Position numbers and translations under genes: made by a program. Shown piece after piece: positions 1-10,611 of a stretch of 64,000 nucleotides of DNA. The DNA is from Xylophilus rhododendri (GTDB lineage Bacteria > Pseudomonadota > Gammaproteobacteria > Burkholderiales > Burkholderiaceae_C). Position 1 is the stretch's first letter; each line of letters begins with the position of its first letter. The notes beneath the pieces are model-generated. The model searched no databases. It was not told the DNA's origin and saw only the letters and a program-made list of their open reading frames with translations. The DNA is taken from NCBI RefSeq assembly GCF_009906855.1, contig NZ_CP047650.1, positions 2,046,001 through 2,110,000 of the forward strand. The letters are read 5' to 3'.

Positions 1-115
1 CCAGCGCCTCGCGGTTCATCCAGGCGAACATCAGCACGTCGTTGCTGCCCTGCTCCTGCGCGATGACGGGGACCAGGCCCTGCGCATCCCATTTGACTTC
101 GTCTAACCAATTCAT
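1..115 (-). CDS. hisI: phosphoribosyl-AMP cyclohydrolase, N-terminal part (cut by window edge)
   Basis: Only the first 38 codons are inside the window. The protein begins [16 protein letters not shown] and continues to [11 protein letters not shown], the hallmark N-terminus of HisI, which opens the purine ring of phosphoribosyl-AMP in histidine synthesis. The ATG is at 115-113. It is the next gene after hisF on the same strand, which supports the call. The zinc-binding cysteines lie beyond the window edge, so integrity cannot be judged. Confidence 0.9.
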   Translation of the reverse strand, partial: MNWLDEVKWDAQGLVPVIAQEQGSNDVLMFAWMNREAL

Positions 116-131
116 TTAATGATTATGGCTC

Positions 132-181
132 GCCCCCAGGCTTGCCCACTTCGTGTGGCCGCCAACCCCCTACCGGGGGCG
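132..181. repeat. Comamonadaceae-type intergenic palindromic repeat, copy 1
   Basis: This lies in the 147-base gap between hisI and hisF. It reads CCCCCAGGCTTGCCCACTTC, then GTGTGGCCGCC, then an inverted CCCCC/GGGGG pair. A clearly related copy in the opposite orientation lies at 8773-8823. The inverted C/G arms could form a strong hairpin. I recall this element as common between genes in Comamonadaceae; its function here is inference (transcript end or processing site). Confidence 0.65.
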
Positions 182-262
182 CCGGGCTGCTCGGCATAGC
201 CTCGCCACCACGGCCCTGAGGCAGTCGGCCTAGCTTCGCTGTGCCTCCCAGCGGCGGTTTGC

Positions 263-1042
263 TCAGAGCCGGATCGGGATGCCCCGCGCGGCCATGGCCG
301 TCTTGGCCTCGCCCACGGTGTGCTGGCCGTAGTGGAAGATGCTGGCCGCCAGCACCGCGTCGGCGCCGCCCTGCTGCACGCCGTCGGCCAGGTGTTCCAG
401 GTTGCCGACGCCGCCGGAGGCGATCACCGGCACCGGCACCGCGTCGCTGACGGCGCGGGTCAGCGCCAGATCGAAACCGATCTTGGTGCCGTCGCGGTCC
501 ATGCTGGTCAGCAGGATCTCGCCAGCGCCGCGGCGCGCCATCTCGGTGGCCCAGGCGACGGCGTCCATGCCGGTGTTCTTGCGGCCGCCGTGGCTGTAGA
601 CGTCCCAGCCGGGGCCGCGCGCGATCTCGTCCTCGCCGCTGCGGCGCTTGGCGTCGATGGCCACCACGATGCACTGGGCCCCGTAGCGGGCCGAGGCATC
701 CTCGATCACCTGCGGATTGGCGATGGCGGCGGAGTTGAAGCTGGTCTTGTCGGCGCCGGCGTTGAGCAGGCGGCGCACGTCGTCCACGGTGCGCACGCCG
801 CCACCGACGGTCAAGGGGATGAAGACCTGCGAGGCGACCGCCTCGATGATCGGCAGGATCAGGTCGCGGCCGTCGCTGGTGGCGGTGATGTCGAGGAAGG
901 TCAGCTCGTCGGCGCCCTGCAGGTTGTAGCGGGCGGCGATTTCCACCGGGTCGCCGGCATCGCGCAGTTCCAGGAAATTGACGCCCTTGACGACGCGCCC
1001 TCCGGTGACGTCGAGGCAGGGAATGATGCGTTTGGCGAGCAT
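263..1042 (-). CDS. hisF: imidazole glycerol phosphate synthase, cyclase subunit
   Basis: HisF uses ammonia delivered by HisH to form imidazole glycerol phosphate and AICAR from PRFAR. The 259-residue (beta/alpha)8 barrel starts [12 protein letters not shown]. The two catalytic aspartates are visible as D11 (CLDV) and D130 (AIDAKR). Phosphate-binding loops LTVGGGVRT and IASGGVG are intact. The ATG at 1042 was chosen because it gives the canonical N-terminus; an open frame continues upstream but runs antisense-like through the neighbouring mutarotase gene. It is cotranscribed with the mutarotase, 29 bases away. Confidence 0.96.
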   Translation of the reverse strand: MLAKRIIPCLDVTGGRVVKGVNFLELRDAGDPVEIAARYNLQGADELTFLDITATSDGRDLILPIIEAVASQVFIPLTVGGGVRTVDDVRRLLNAGADKTSFNSAAIANPQVIEDASARYGAQCIVVAIDAKRRSGEDEIARGPGWDVYSHGGRKNTGMDAVAWATEMARRGAGEILLTSMDRDGTKIGFDLALTRAVSDAVPVPVIASGGVGNLEHLADGVQQGGADAVLAASIFHYGQHTVGEAKTAMAARGIPIRL

Positions 1043-1071
1043 GGGAAAAGGTTCAGGGGCCGTTCGGCCGT

Positions 1072-1920
1072 TCAGGCCGGGACGACGGAAAGCTTCTGGG
1101 CGCCGGCCCAGACCTCGCCGGGCGCCACGCGCACCGGCGTGTCGACCACGGCGGCCTCCACGCACAGCATCTGGCGGTAGCCGTCGGCCGGCATCTGGGC
1201 GAGCTTGGCGCAGAGTTCGGCGCCGGGGTTCCAGACGGTGGTCTGGGCGTAGACCGGGTCCTGCGCGATGGACAGCCGGCCCAGGCCGTCGGCCAGGGTC
1301 AGCGGCGCGGGCGCGGCTTCGTAGACACGGTCGGTCTGGCCCTGGATGGCCAGCGCGGCGCCGGATGGCAGCGGCGCGGGATGGGTGTCGGTGACGGCGT
1401 CCCAGTAAGGCAGGCCGCCCAGGCCGTGCAGGCGCACCGCATCGATGTCGTCGATGCGCAGATAAGTGTGCAGCGCCATGGTGAACGCGAAGGCCTCGCG
1501 GCCGGTGTTCTCCACCATCAGGCCGATGGTGAGCGACTGCGGCGCCAGGCCCACCTCGATGCGGGCATTGAAGGCATGCGGCCACATCGCGCGGGTGGCT
1601 TCGCTGTCGCGCAGGGCCAGCACCACGGTATGGTCGTCGCCGGCCTCGGGCACCGGGCTCCAGGCCAGGTTGCGCACGAAGCCGTGCTTGGGCAGTGGGC
1701 CGCGTTCGTTGAACTGCGGCCAGCACACCGGCACGCCGCCGCGGATCGCGGCCTGGCCGTCGAACAGGGCTTCGGGGCTGAGATAGAGCCGCTCGGGTCC
1801 GCCGGCCGGTGTCCAGGACAGCACCTGCGCGCCGTGCAGCGCCACGATGGCGCGGTCGCCCTCGGGCAGGCTCAGCTCGATGGCGGGCTGGCCGTGGAAG
1901 GTGATGTTGCTGGACGCCAT
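1072..1920 (-). CDS. D-hexose-6-phosphate mutarotase (aldose 1-epimerase family)
   Basis: The 282-residue protein resembles YeaD-type glucose-6-phosphate 1-epimerases, which interconvert alpha and beta anomers in the cytoplasm. Family features seen are HGAQVLSW near the N-terminus, [11 protein letters not shown] and [11 protein letters not shown] around residues 60-85 (the conserved His is in KHGF), and a C-terminal CVEAA with the likely catalytic Glu. It sits between hisF and hisA on the same strand with gaps of 29 and 11 bases, so it is probably part of the histidine operon, although no histidine-pathway role is known for the family. Confidence 0.88.
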   Translation of the reverse strand: MASSNITFHGQPAIELSLPEGDRAIVALHGAQVLSWTPAGGPERLYLSPEALFDGQAAIRGGVPVCWPQFNERGPLPKHGFVRNLAWSPVPEAGDDHTVVLALRDSEATRAMWPHAFNARIEVGLAPQSLTIGLMVENTGREAFAFTMALHTYLRIDDIDAVRLHGLGGLPYWDAVTDTHPAPLPSGAALAIQGQTDRVYEAAPAPLTLADGLGRLSIAQDPVYAQTTVWNPGAELCAKLAQMPADGYRQMLCVEAAVVDTPVRVAPGEVWAGAQKLSVVPA

Positions 1921-1931
1921 GTTCGCCGGTC

Positions 1932-2672
1932 TCAGACCGCCAGTTCGTCGGCGCGAACCTGCGCCGCGGAAAAATCGAGGTCGCCCGAGTAGATCGCCCG
2001 GCCGCAGATCACGCCTTCGACGCCTTCGGACTCCACCGCGCAGAGCTGCTCGATGTCCTGCATGTTCGACAGGCCGCCCGAGGCGATCACCGGGATCGTC
2101 AGCGCCTGCGCCAGCTTGACGGTGGCGTCGATGTTGATGCCCGAGAGCATGCCGTCGCGGCCGATGTCGGTGTAGATGATGGATTCCACGCCCCAGTCCT
2201 CGAACTTCTTGGCGATGTCCACGACCTCGTGGCCGGTGAGCTTGCTCCAGCCGTCGGTGGCGACCTTGCCGTCCTTGGCGTCCAGGCCCACGATGATGTG
2301 GCCGCCGAAGGCGCTGCAGGCGTCCTTCAGGAAACCCGGGTTCTTCACTGCGGCGGTGCCGATGATCACGTAGCGCAGGCCGGCGTCGATGTATTTCTCG
2401 ATGGTGTCCAGGTCGCGGATGCCGCCGCCGAGCTGCACCGGGATCTCCGAGCCCACCTCACGCAGGATGGAACGGATGGCGGCCGCGTTCTGCGGCTTGC
2501 CGGCGAAGGCGCCGTTCAGATCCACCAGGTGCAGGCGGCGTGCGCCGGCCTCCACCCATTTGCGCGCCATGGCGGCCGGGTCTTCGCCGAAGGTGGTGGA
2601 TTGGTCCATGTCGCCTTGCTTGAGGCGCACGCAGTGACCGTCTTTGAGATCGATGGCGGGGATGAGAAGCAT
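1932..2672 (-). CDS. hisA: phosphoribosylformimino-AICAR ribotide isomerase
   Basis: HisA catalyses the Amadori rearrangement of ProFAR to PRFAR, the substrate of HisH-HisF. The 246-residue barrel starts [12 protein letters not shown] with catalytic D8. The second Asp lies in VGLDAKDG near residue 130. QLGGGIRDL and IASGGLSN are the phosphate-binding loops. The length matches the family (about 245). It lies between the mutarotase gene and hisH, in the usual H-A-F order. Confidence 0.96.
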   Translation of the reverse strand: MLLIPAIDLKDGHCVRLKQGDMDQSTTFGEDPAAMARKWVEAGARRLHLVDLNGAFAGKPQNAAAIRSILREVGSEIPVQLGGGIRDLDTIEKYIDAGLRYVIIGTAAVKNPGFLKDACSAFGGHIIVGLDAKDGKVATDGWSKLTGHEVVDIAKKFEDWGVESIIYTDIGRDGMLSGINIDATVKLAQALTIPVIASGGLSNMQDIEQLCAVESEGVEGVICGRAIYSGDLDFSAAQVRADELAV

Positions 2673-2720
2673 GGTGCCGTCTGCAGCAGATGGAAGGGGA
2701 GACTGGAGGAAGGCCCCCGG

Positions 2721-3389
2721 TCAGGGGTTCCAGGAGAGGAAGTTGCGGTAGAGCGCCAGGCCATGATCGGCGCTCTTCTCCGGGTGGAATTGGGTCGCAA
2801 AAATGTTATCGCGTGCAACGGCTGCGGTAAAGCGTGCGCCGTAGTCCGCCTCGCCCGCGCTGTAGCGGCTCTCGGCGGGGCGGGCGTAGAAGCTGTGCAC
2901 GAAATAGAACCAGGCGCCATCGGGCACGCCGGCCCAGACGGGATGCCGCGCGGCGTCGCCGAAAGGCATCTGGAACACCTGGTTCCAGCCCATCTGCGGC
3001 ACCTTGAAGCGGCTGCCGTCGGGCTGCAGCCGGCCGGCCAGGTCGAACTTGACGACCTCGCCGGGGATCAGCGCCAGGCCGTCGGTCGGGCCTTCGGCGC
3101 TGCGATCGAGCAGCATCTGCATGCCCACGCAGACGCCGAACAGCGGCTTCTGCGCTGCGGCTTCCAACACCGAGGCACGCAGGCCGGAATCGGCCAGCTC
3201 ACGCATGCAATCGGGCATGGCGCCCTGGCCGGGCAGCACCACGCGGTCGGCGGCGCGCACGGTTTCGGGCTCGGCCGTCACCACGACGTTCCAGCCGGTG
3301 CCCAGAGCGGCGTGCTGCACCGCCTGCGACACCGAGCGCAGGTTGCCCATGCCGTAATCGACCACGGCGACGGTCTTGGATGAAGTCAT
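2721..3389 (-). CDS. hisH: imidazole glycerol phosphate synthase, glutamine amidotransferase subunit
   Basis: HisH hydrolyses glutamine and channels ammonia to HisF. In this 222-residue protein the class I amidotransferase triad is complete: nucleophile C87 in GVCVGMQ, and H202 and E204 in QFHPEKS. The N-terminus [11 protein letters not shown] is typical. It is 48 bases upstream of hisA and 52 bases from hisB, all on one strand. Confidence 0.96.
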   Translation of the reverse strand: MTSSKTVAVVDYGMGNLRSVSQAVQHAALGTGWNVVVTAEPETVRAADRVVLPGQGAMPDCMRELADSGLRASVLEAAAQKPLFGVCVGMQMLLDRSAEGPTDGLALIPGEVVKFDLAGRLQPDGSRFKVPQMGWNQVFQMPFGDAARHPVWAGVPDGAWFYFVHSFYARPAESRYSAGEADYGARFTAAVARDNIFATQFHPEKSADHGLALYRNFLSWNP

Positions 3390-3441
3390 GTCACCTGGCC
3401 ACCGGCAAGATACGCGCCAGCGGCCTTTCCTTGAAGTCGGT

Positions 3442-4062
3442 TCAGAGCGAACCCTTGGTGGACGGAATGACGCCGGCGGCGCGCGGATCGCGCTCCAGCG
3501 CCGCGCGCAGGGCGCGGGCGAAGGCCTTGAAGATGGTCTCGGCCTGGTGGTGCGCGTTGACGCCCTTCAGGTTGTCGATGTGCAGGGTGACGCCGGCGTG
3601 GTTGACGAAGCCCTGGAAGAATTCCCAGGTGAGCTGGGTGTCGAAGGCGCCGACCATGCCGCTGCTGAACTTCACGTCCATATGCAGGCCCGGGCGGCCG
3701 GAGAAATCGACCACCACCCGCGACAGGGCCTCGTCCAGCGGCACGTAGGCATGGCCGTAGCGGCGGATGCCGCGTTTGTCGCCCACCGCCACGGCGAAGG
3801 CCTGGCCGAGGGTGATGCCTACGTCTTCCACCGTGTGGTGGCCGTCGATGTGCAGGTCGCCCTGGCAATCGATGTCGAGGTCGATCAGCCCGTGGCGGGC
3901 GATCTGGTCGAGCATGTGGTCGAAGAAGCCGATGCCGGTGGCGAGCTGGGCCTTGCCGCTGCCGTCGAGGTTGATGCGCACGGTGATGCGGGTCTCGGCG
4001 GTGTTGCGGCTGACCTCGGCGGTGCGGTCGGCGCTGGCGGATACGGAAAGGGCGGTGGTCAT
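3442..4062 (-). CDS. hisB: imidazoleglycerol-phosphate dehydratase
   Basis: This is the monofunctional dehydratase of 206 residues, without the phosphatase half fused to enterobacterial HisB. The di-manganese site signatures [14 protein letters not shown] and [10 protein letters not shown] are present, as is NAHHQAET near the C-terminus. The start codon overlaps the stop of hisC by 4 bases (ATGA type), implying translational coupling. Confidence 0.96.
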   Translation of the reverse strand: MTTALSVSASADRTAEVSRNTAETRITVRINLDGSGKAQLATGIGFFDHMLDQIARHGLIDLDIDCQGDLHIDGHHTVEDVGITLGQAFAVAVGDKRGIRRYGHAYVPLDEALSRVVVDFSGRPGLHMDVKFSSGMVGAFDTQLTWEFFQGFVNHAGVTLHIDNLKGVNAHHQAETIFKAFARALRAALERDPRAAGVIPSTKGSL

Positions 4063-5195
4063 GGGGTTTTATGCAGGCAGGCGCTGAGCGCGGCGATCAG
4101 CTGCGTGTTCTCGTCGGCCGTGCCGACGGTCAGGCGCAGGCAGCCGGTGAGCGAAGCGTGCATTGTAGAAACGTTCTTGACCAGCACCCCGGCGCTGCGC
4201 AGCGCCTGGAAGGCGCGCAGGGCGCCGGCGTCGTCCGGCGCCAGGCGCAGCAGCACCATGTTGGCGTCGCTGTCCCAGGCCGTCACGCCCGGCAGGGCGC
4301 GCAGCGCGGCGAGCAGCCGGGTGCGTTCGGCGATCACCTCGGCCGCCTGGGCCGCGAACACGTCCGCATGCTCCAGGGCGAAGAGCGCGCATTCGGCGTT
4401 GAGGGTGCTGATGTTGTAGGGCGGGCGTAGCTTGTCGATCTCGGCGACGAGTGCGGCCGGGCCCATGAGGTAACCGATGCGCACGCCGGCCAGGCCGAAC
4501 TTGCTGAGGGTGCGCAGCAGCAGCACGTGTTCGTGGGCCTGCGGCTCGGCGCGGATGCTGTCGATCCAGCTGCGACCGGCGAAGGGCTGGTAGGCCTCGT
4601 CGATCACCGCGATGCCGCCATGCTCGGCCACGGCGGCGATCACCCGGCGCATCGCGGCTTCGTCCCACAGGCCGGCAGTGGGGTTGTTGGGCCAGGCCAG
4701 GTGGACGATGGCGGGTTTTTCCTTCGCGATGGCGGCGCACATGGCGTCGGCGTCGAGCTGGAAGTCGTCCGGCCGCAGCGGCACGCCGACGAAACGCAGG
4801 CCCAGCAGCTTCGCGCTGAAGGCGTACATGACGAAGCCGGGTTCGGGCGCGAGTACGGCGGGCAACTGGCCGTTCGCTGTCTCGGACGGCGGGATCGCGC
4901 AGGCCAGGGTGACCAGCGAGATCAGTTCGTCCGAGCCGTTGCCCAGCATCAGCGACCAGCCGGCCGGCGGCGCCGCGTAGGCGGTGAGCGCGGCGCGCAG
5001 GTCGGCCACGCGGTCGCCGGGATAGCGGTTGAGCGCGACGGCGCCCAGTCGGGCTCCCAGCTCGGCTTGCAGCGCGGCCGGCAGCCCGTGCGGGTTCTCC
5101 ATGGCATCGAGCTTGACCAGCCCCGTCGAGTCCTGCACCGCATAGGCGTGCAGTCCCTGGACGTCGCGCCGGATGCGTGCCAGCGCGGCCGTCAT
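4059..5195 (-). CDS. hisC: histidinol-phosphate aminotransferase
   Basis: This PLP-dependent class I/II aminotransferase of 378 residues converts imidazole acetol phosphate to histidinol phosphate. The PLP lysine is in [14 protein letters not shown]. Other family marks are NGSDELI (near residue 85), WPNNPTAG and IDEAYQPF. It overlaps hisD by 4 bases upstream and hisB by 4 bases downstream, so the three genes form a tightly coupled block. Confidence 0.95.
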   Translation of the reverse strand: MTAALARIRRDVQGLHAYAVQDSTGLVKLDAMENPHGLPAALQAELGARLGAVALNRYPGDRVADLRAALTAYAAPPAGWSLMLGNGSDELISLVTLACAIPPSETANGQLPAVLAPEPGFVMYAFSAKLLGLRFVGVPLRPDDFQLDADAMCAAIAKEKPAIVHLAWPNNPTAGLWDEAAMRRVIAAVAEHGGIAVIDEAYQPFAGRSWIDSIRAEPQAHEHVLLLRTLSKFGLAGVRIGYLMGPAALVAEIDKLRPPYNISTLNAECALFALEHADVFAAQAAEVIAERTRLLAALRALPGVTAWDSDANMVLLRLAPDDAGALRAFQALRSAGVLVKNVSTMHASLTGCLRLTVGTADENTQLIAALSACLHKTP

Positions 5196-6511
5196 GGCTT
5201 CAGCCGCATCTCGGCCGCGCGGGCATGGGCCTGCAGGCCTTCGCCATAGGCCAGCGTGGCGGCGATGCCGCCCAGCGACTGGGCGCCCTGCTCGCTGACT
5301 TCGATGATGCTGCTGCGCTTCTGGAAGTCGTACACGCCCAGCGGGCTGGAGAAACGCGCGGTGCCGCTGGTCGGCAGCACGTGGTTGGGGCCGGCGCAGT
5401 AGTCGCCCAGGCTTTCGCTGGTGAAGGCACCCAGGAAGATGGCACCGGCGTGGCGCAGCAGCGGCTCCCAGCGGTGCGGGTCATTGCTGGAGATCTCCAG
5501 GTGTTCCGGGGCGATACGGTTGCTGATCTCGCAGGCCTCTTCCATGCTGCGGGTGAGGATCAGCGCGCCACGGCCGTTGAGGCTCCTGGCGATGATCTCT
5601 GCGCGCGGCATCTCGGGCAGCAGGCGGTCGATGGCTTGCTGCACGGCCTCGATGTAGGCGGCGTCGGGGCAAAGCAGGATGCTTTGCGCCAGCTCGTCGT
5701 GCTCGGCCTGACTGAACAGGTCCATGGCCACCCAGTCGGGCGGCGTGCTGCCGTCGGCCAGCACCAGGATCTCGCTGGGGCCGGCGATCATGTCGATGCC
5801 CACCGTGCCGAACACCCGGCGCTTGGCCGCGGCCACGTAGGCATTGCCGGGGCCGGTGATCTTGTCCACCGCCGGCACCGTCGCCGTGCCGTAGGCCAGG
5901 GCCGCCACGGCCTGCGCGCCGCCGATGGTGAAGGCGCGGCTGACGCCGGCCACATGGGCAGCGGCCAGCACCAGGGCGTTGCGTTCGCCCTTGGGCGTGG
6001 GCACGACCATGATGATTTCGCGCACGCCCGCCACATGGGCCGGCACGGCGTTCATCAGCACCGAGGAGGGATAGGCCGCCTTGCCGCCCGGCACATAGAT
6101 GCCGACCCGGTCCAGCGGCGTGACCTTCTGGCCCAGCAGGGAGCCGTCGGCATCGCGGTAGCTCCAGCTCTCGCCGGAGGCCTTTTTCTGCGCTTCGTGG
6201 TAGCTGCGCACCCGGGCGGCGGCCGTCTGCAGGGCGTGGCGCTGCACTTCGGGCAAAGAGTCGAAGGCGGCCTTCAGTTCGTCCTGGGTGATCTCCAGTT
6301 CGGCGAGGCTGGCCGCCTGCAGGCCGTCGAAACGCGCGGTGTATTCGAGCACCGCCGCATCGCCGCGCGACTGCACGTCGGCCAGGATGTCGGCCACCCG
6401 CTGCTCGATCGCCGCATCGGTATCGGCCGACCAATGCAGCCGTGCCTTGAATGCGCGCTCGAAATCGGCGTCGGCACAGGACAGGCGGGCAGGTCGGGCG
6501 AGGAGTTCCAT
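5192..6511 (-). CDS. hisD: histidinol dehydrogenase
   Basis: HisD performs the last two oxidations to histidine with NAD+ and zinc. The 439-residue reading starts [11 protein letters not shown]. Motifs seen are [40 protein letters not shown] and the C-terminal [13 protein letters not shown] containing substrate/zinc residues. The ATG at 6511 gives the usual length; the open frame runs further upstream but only as a shadow of hisG. It lies 8 bases after hisG. Confidence 0.96.
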   Translation of the reverse strand: MELLARPARLSCADADFERAFKARLHWSADTDAAIEQRVADILADVQSRGDAAVLEYTARFDGLQAASLAELEITQDELKAAFDSLPEVQRHALQTAAARVRSYHEAQKKASGESWSYRDADGSLLGQKVTPLDRVGIYVPGGKAAYPSSVLMNAVPAHVAGVREIIMVVPTPKGERNALVLAAAHVAGVSRAFTIGGAQAVAALAYGTATVPAVDKITGPGNAYVAAAKRRVFGTVGIDMIAGPSEILVLADGSTPPDWVAMDLFSQAEHDELAQSILLCPDAAYIEAVQQAIDRLLPEMPRAEIIARSLNGRGALILTRSMEEACEISNRIAPEHLEISSNDPHRWEPLLRHAGAIFLGAFTSESLGDYCAGPNHVLPTSGTARFSSPLGVYDFQKRSSIIEVSEQGAQSLGGIAATLAYGEGLQAHARAAEMRLKP

Positions 6512-6519
6512 GGCTTTCT

Positions 6520-7176
6520 TCAGTCGGGACGGATGGCGGACGCGAAGGCGTCGATGATCTGGCGGATGGGTTCGCGCTTGAGCTTGAGTGCGGCCGGGTT
6601 GACGACCAGGCGGGAGCTGATGTCCATGATGCGTTCCACCTCGACGAGATGGTTGGCCTTCAGGGTGTTGCCGGTGGAGACCAGGTCGACGATGGCATCG
6701 GCCAGGCCCGTCAGCGGCGCCAGCTCCATGCTGCCGTAGAGCTTGATCAGGTCCACGTGCACACCCTTGGTGGCGAAGAATTCCCGGGCGATGCCGACGT
6801 ACTTGGTGGCCACCTTCAGGCGGCTGCCCTGGCGCACGGCATGGGCGTAGTCGAAGTCGCTGCGCACGGCGACACTGACGCGGCATTTGGCGATGCGCAG
6901 GTCCAGCGGCTGCACCAGGGAGGCACCGCCGGGGTGCTCCATATTGTGTTCGAGCAGGGTGTCCAGGCCGGTCACGCCCAGGTCGGCGCCGCCGTATTCG
7001 ACATAGGTCGGCACGTCGCTGGCGCGCACCAGCACCACCCGCACTTCGGGGCGGCTGGTCGGCAGGATCAGCTTGCGCGACTTTTCCGGGTCCTCCAGCA
7101 CTTCGATGCCGGCGGCGGCCAGCAGCGGCAGGGTCTCCTCGAAGATGCGGCCCTTGGACAAGGCAAGTGTGATCAC
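6520..7176 (-). CDS. hisG: ATP phosphoribosyltransferase catalytic subunit, short form
   Basis: HisG catalyses the committed step of histidine synthesis, joining ATP and PRPP. At 218 residues it is the short form lacking the C-terminal regulatory domain, and such enzymes need the HisZ partner, which is not in this window. The start is a GTG ([13 protein letters not shown] after initiation) overlapping the murA stop by 4 bases. [10 protein letters not shown] and the PRPP loop [12 protein letters not shown] are visible. Confidence 0.95.
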   Translation of the reverse strand: MITLALSKGRIFEETLPLLAAAGIEVLEDPEKSRKLILPTSRPEVRVVLVRASDVPTYVEYGGADLGVTGLDTLLEHNMEHPGGASLVQPLDLRIAKCRVSVAVRSDFDYAHAVRQGSRLKVATKYVGIAREFFATKGVHVDLIKLYGSMELAPLTGLADAIVDLVSTGNTLKANHLVEVERIMDISSRLVVNPAALKLKREPIRQIIDAFASAIRPD

Positions 7177-8459
7177 GGCACGAGCCTTTCGATGTCGGCG
7201 CCGATGGCGCGCAGCTTTTCTTCCATGCGGTCGTAGCCGCGGTCCAGGTGGTAGATGCGGTCGACCACCGTCTCGCCCTCGGCCACCAGGCCGGCGATGA
7301 CCAGGCTGGCAGAGGCGCGCAGGTCGGTCGCCATCACGGTGGCGCCGGAGAGCTGCTTCACGCCCTCGACCATGGCGACACGGCCTTCGATGCGGATGTC
7401 CGCACCCAGGCGCACCAGCTCGTTCACATGCATGAAGCGGTTCTCGAAGATGGTCTCGGTTGCCATCGAGGCGCCCTGCGACACGGCGTTGAGCGCCATG
7501 AACTGTGCCTGCATGTCGGTCGGGAAACCCGGGTACTCGGTGGTGCTGAAGCTCTGGGCATTCAGGCGGCCATGGGCCGGGCCGGCCGAGCGCACTCGCA
7601 CGCCGCCCTCTTCGGCCACCACATCGACACCCGCGTCGCGCAGCTTGTCGATCACGGCTTCGAGATGGTCGGCCCGGGCCTGGCGCAGCAGCACGTCGCC
7701 GCCGGTGGCCGAGACGGCGCACAAAAAGGTGCCGGCCTCAATGCGGTCGGCCACCACGGTGTGTTCGCAGCCGTGGAGTTTTTCCACGCCCTGGATGGTG
7801 ATGTGGCTGGTGCCGTGGCCCTGGATCTTCGCGCCCATCTTGATGAGCATTTCGGCCAGGTCGCCGATCTCGGGCTCCTGGGCGGCGTTCTCCAGCACCG
7901 TCTCGCCTTCGGCCAGCGCGGCGGCCATCAGGAAGTTCTCGGTGCCGGTGACGGTGACCATGTCGGTGCTGATGCGCGCGCCCTGCAGCCGGGTGCGGCC
8001 TTCGGGCAGGGTGGCGATCATGTAGCCGTGCTCGACCTTGATCTCGGCGCCCATGGCCTGCAGGCCCTTGATGTGCTGGTCCACCGGCCGCGAGCCGATG
8101 GCGCAGCCGCCGGGCAGCGAGACGGTGGCGCGGCCGAAGCGCGCCAGCAGCGGGCCCAGGGCCAGCACCGAGGCCCGCATGGTCTTGACCAGGTCGTAGG
8201 GGGCTTCGGGCTTGTCGAGCGAACCGGCGTTCAGCCGCACGGTGGAGCCGCCCTCCTCCCGCTCGGCCGACACGCCCATGTTGCGCACCAGCTTGAGCAT
8301 GGTGGAGACATCCTGCAGGCGCGGCACGTTGTGCAGCACCACCGGATCTTCGGTCAGCAGGGCGGCGCAGAGTTCGGGCAGGGCGGCGTTCTTGGCGCCG
8401 GACACGGTCAGCTCGCCCTGGAGCATGCGGCCGCCGCGGATCAGGAGCTTGTCCATCAT
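7173..8459 (-). CDS. murA: UDP-N-acetylglucosamine 1-carboxyvinyltransferase
   Basis: MurA transfers enolpyruvate from PEP to UDP-GlcNAc, the first committed step of peptidoglycan synthesis. The 428-residue protein has [13 protein letters not shown] near the N-terminus and the fosfomycin-target cysteine in [12 protein letters not shown]. Two adjacent ATGs exist (8459, 8456); I take 8459 because it overlaps the bolA stop in an ATGA arrangement. The bolA–murA–hisG order is common in betaproteobacteria. Confidence 0.95.
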   Translation of the reverse strand: MMDKLLIRGGRMLQGELTVSGAKNAALPELCAALLTEDPVVLHNVPRLQDVSTMLKLVRNMGVSAEREEGGSTVRLNAGSLDKPEAPYDLVKTMRASVLALGPLLARFGRATVSLPGGCAIGSRPVDQHIKGLQAMGAEIKVEHGYMIATLPEGRTRLQGARISTDMVTVTGTENFLMAAALAEGETVLENAAQEPEIGDLAEMLIKMGAKIQGHGTSHITIQGVEKLHGCEHTVVADRIEAGTFLCAVSATGGDVLLRQARADHLEAVIDKLRDAGVDVVAEEGGVRVRSAGPAHGRLNAQSFSTTEYPGFPTDMQAQFMALNAVSQGASMATETIFENRFMHVNELVRLGADIRIEGRVAMVEGVKQLSGATVMATDLRASASLVIAGLVAEGETVVDRIYHLDRGYDRMEEKLRAIGADIERLVP

Positions 8460-8704
8460 GCGTCTCCGCCCTGGGCCAGCCATTCGGCGGGCGTGAAGGT
8501 CTTCATCGACAGGGCGTGCACCTCGTTGGTCTGGATGCGTTCGCCGAGCGTGGCATAGACGCGCTGGTGGCGCTGGATCGGCCGCAGGCCGGCGAAGCCC
8601 TCGGAGACGATGGTGGCGTACCAGTGCGCACCGTCGCCTTCGACGGCGAGGTGTTCGCAGGGCAGGCCGGCGGAAATGATCGAACGCAGTTCTTCGGCGG
8701 TCAT
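8456..8704 (-). CDS. BolA/IbaG family protein
   Basis: This small BolA-fold protein has 82 residues. Family members of this type act with monothiol glutaredoxins in iron-sulfur cluster trafficking; IbaG is encoded beside murA in many proteobacteria. Visible are the [11 protein letters not shown] beta-strand region, [11 protein letters not shown] helix, and [14 protein letters not shown], which carries the conserved His. The position directly upstream of murA favours IbaG over BolA itself. Confidence 0.9.
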   Translation of the reverse strand: MTAEELRSIISAGLPCEHLAVEGDGAHWYATIVSEGFAGLRPIQRHQRVYATLGERIQTNEVHALSMKTFTPAEWLAQGGDA

Positions 8705-8772
8705 GTTGGAATTTCAGTTATTCAGCGCAAAGGCAAGCACAGGCGGCCGCCGCCGGGCCGCCCCAAGGCGGC

Positions 8773-8823
8773 CGCGCCTCCCCCTCGGGGGGTGGCGCCG
8801 ACACGAAGTGCGAAGCCGGGGGC
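8773..8823. repeat. Comamonadaceae-type intergenic palindromic repeat, copy 2
   Basis: Between the BolA gene and the ABC permease gene, the complementary strand reads CCCCCGGCTTCGCACTTCGT, then a GCCACC segment, then CCCCC/GGGGG inverted arms. It is the inverted-orientation relative of the copy at 132-181. A further GC-rich inverted pair follows at about 8745-8775. It probably separates the ABC transporter transcript from bolA–murA–his, but no U-tract is seen. Confidence 0.65.
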
Positions 8824-8826
8824 CAT

Positions 8827-9597
8827 TCAATGTCGGATCTTGTAGCCGGTGGTCAGCAGACGCAAGGCGATCGCGCTGGTCACGAGCCAGGCCACGCCGA
8901 CCACGCCCAGGCTGACCCAGGGCGAGACGTCGCTGTGGCCGAAGAAGCCATGGCGGAACCCGTCGATCATGTAGAAGAACGGGTTGAAATGGCTCACCGC
9001 CTGCCAGAAGGGCGGCAGCGAGTGGATCGAGTAGAAGACGCCGGCCAGGAAGGTCATGGGCATGACCAGGAAATTCTGGAACAGGGCCATCTGGTCGAAC
9101 TTTTCCGACCACAGCCCGGCGATCAGGCCCAGCGTGCCCATGAGGGCCGCGGCCAGCACCAGGAACACCACGATCCACACCGGCGCCGCGAAGTCCGGCC
9201 GCACGAAGAAGACCGCCGTGACGACGAACACCCCCAGCCCCACCACCACGCCGCGCACCAGCGAGGAGCCGACATAGGCCAGGAACATGGCCAGCGGGCT
9301 CAGCGGTGTCAGCAGCACGAAGACCAGGCTGCCCATGACCTTGCTCTGGATCAGCGAGGAAGAGCTGTTGGCGAAGGCGTTCTGCAGCACGCTCATCATC
9401 ACCAGGCCGGGCACCAGGAAGGCGGTGTAGGGAACGGAGCCGTAGACGGTGACATGCGTGCCCAGCGCGTGGCCGAAGATCAGCAGGTAGAGGACGGCGG
9501 TCAGGATGGGCGCGCCCAGGGTCTGGAAGCCGACCTTCCAGAAACGCAGCACTTCCTTGTAGAAGAGCGTCTGCCAGCCGGTGATATCGAGGTTCAT
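8827..9597 (-). CDS. ABC-2 type transporter permease
   Basis: This 256-residue integral membrane protein has about six hydrophobic segments, of the ABC-2 (YadH/NodJ-like) class. It would form the channel of an exporter with the ATPase encoded upstream, whose stop overlaps this start by 4 bases. The conserved ABC-2 stretch around SIHSLPPFWQ and FNPFFYMIDGFRHG is recognisable. The substrate is unknown. The location next to the mla genes is typical of betaproteobacteria. Confidence 0.9.
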   Translation of the reverse strand: MNLDITGWQTLFYKEVLRFWKVGFQTLGAPILTAVLYLLIFGHALGTHVTVYGSVPYTAFLVPGLVMMSVLQNAFANSSSSLIQSKVMGSLVFVLLTPLSPLAMFLAYVGSSLVRGVVVGLGVFVVTAVFFVRPDFAAPVWIVVFLVLAAALMGTLGLIAGLWSEKFDQMALFQNFLVMPMTFLAGVFYSIHSLPPFWQAVSHFNPFFYMIDGFRHGFFGHSDVSPWVSLGVVGVAWLVTSAIALRLLTTGYKIRH

Positions 9598-10532
9598 ACG
9601 GGCACCTGCCAGCGGTTGCCGCCGCTGCTTTCATCGGCCGACATGACCTGCAGGAACACATCCTCCAGGTCGGCCTTGCGGATCTCCACATCCTCGACGG
9701 TAAGGCCGGCGGTGCGCACGGCCGCGAGGTACTGCTCGATCTGCAGCGCGCCCGGCGCGGGCAGCTGCACGATGCGGCCGGTGATGCGGGCCTGGGCGGC
9801 GAGTTCGGGCGGCAGTTCGCCGTCGACCTTGAAGCGCAGCACGTTGCCGGTGGCCAGGCGCAGCAGGTCGCTGGTGCGGTTGAGGGCCACCAGTTGGCCT
9901 TTCTTGAGCATGGCGATGCGGTTGCACAGCGCCTCGGCTTCTTCCAGGTAGTGGGTGGTCAGCAGCACCGTGTGGCCTTCGCGGTTCAGGCGGGCGACGA
10001 ACTGCCAGAGCGTCTGGCGCAGTTCCACGTCCACGCCGGCGGTGGGCTCGTCCAGCACGATGATCGGCGGGCGGTGCACCAGGGCCTGCGCCACCAGCAC
10101 CCGGCGCTTCATGCCGCCGGAGAGCTGGCGCATGTTGGCGGTGGCCTTGTCGGCCAGGCCCAGGTTTTCGAGCAGCTCGTCGATCCAGGCCTCGTTGTTC
10201 TTCACGCCGAAGTAGCCGGACTGGATGCGCAGGGTTTCGCGCACATTGAAGAAGGGGTCGAACACCAGTTCCTGCGGCACGATGCCCAGGCGCCGGCGGG
10301 CGATGGCGTAGTCGGCCAGCACATCGTGCCCATCCACCAGCACCCGGCCGCCGGTGGCCTTGGCCAGGCCGGCGAGGATGCTGATGAGCGTGGTCTTGCC
10401 CGCGCCGTTCGGCCCGAGCAGGCCGAAGAATTCGCCGGGCTCGATGTCGAAGCTGACGTTGTCGAGCGCCTGGAGGGTGCCGCGCGCGCTGGCGTAGCGC
10501 TTGGAGACGGACTGGAAGGAGATGGCGGCCAT
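9594..10532 (-). CDS. ABC transporter ATP-binding protein (ABC-2 exporter)
   Basis: This 312-residue ATPase has Walker A GPNGAGKTTL near residue 40, signature LSGGMKRRV, and Walker B IIVLDEPTAGVD. A C-terminal extension of about 90 residues follows the nucleotide-binding domain, as in YadG- or CcmA-like exporters. It is coupled by a 4-base overlap to the permease gene. Cargo cannot be inferred from sequence. Confidence 0.92.
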   Translation of the reverse strand: MAAISFQSVSKRYASARGTLQALDNVSFDIEPGEFFGLLGPNGAGKTTLISILAGLAKATGGRVLVDGHDVLADYAIARRRLGIVPQELVFDPFFNVRETLRIQSGYFGVKNNEAWIDELLENLGLADKATANMRQLSGGMKRRVLVAQALVHRPPIIVLDEPTAGVDVELRQTLWQFVARLNREGHTVLLTTHYLEEAEALCNRIAMLKKGQLVALNRTSDLLRLATGNVLRFKVDGELPPELAAQARITGRIVQLPAPGALQIEQYLAAVRTAGLTVEDVEIRKADLEDVFLQVMSADESSGGNRWQVPV

Positions 10533-10611
10533 GGGGAGCGGGGGATTCTAAGTGGTCGGCCCGCGGCCGCCGGGCGAAGGGGTATCGGCGCCCTGCGGGG
10601 GCGCGATGGGC

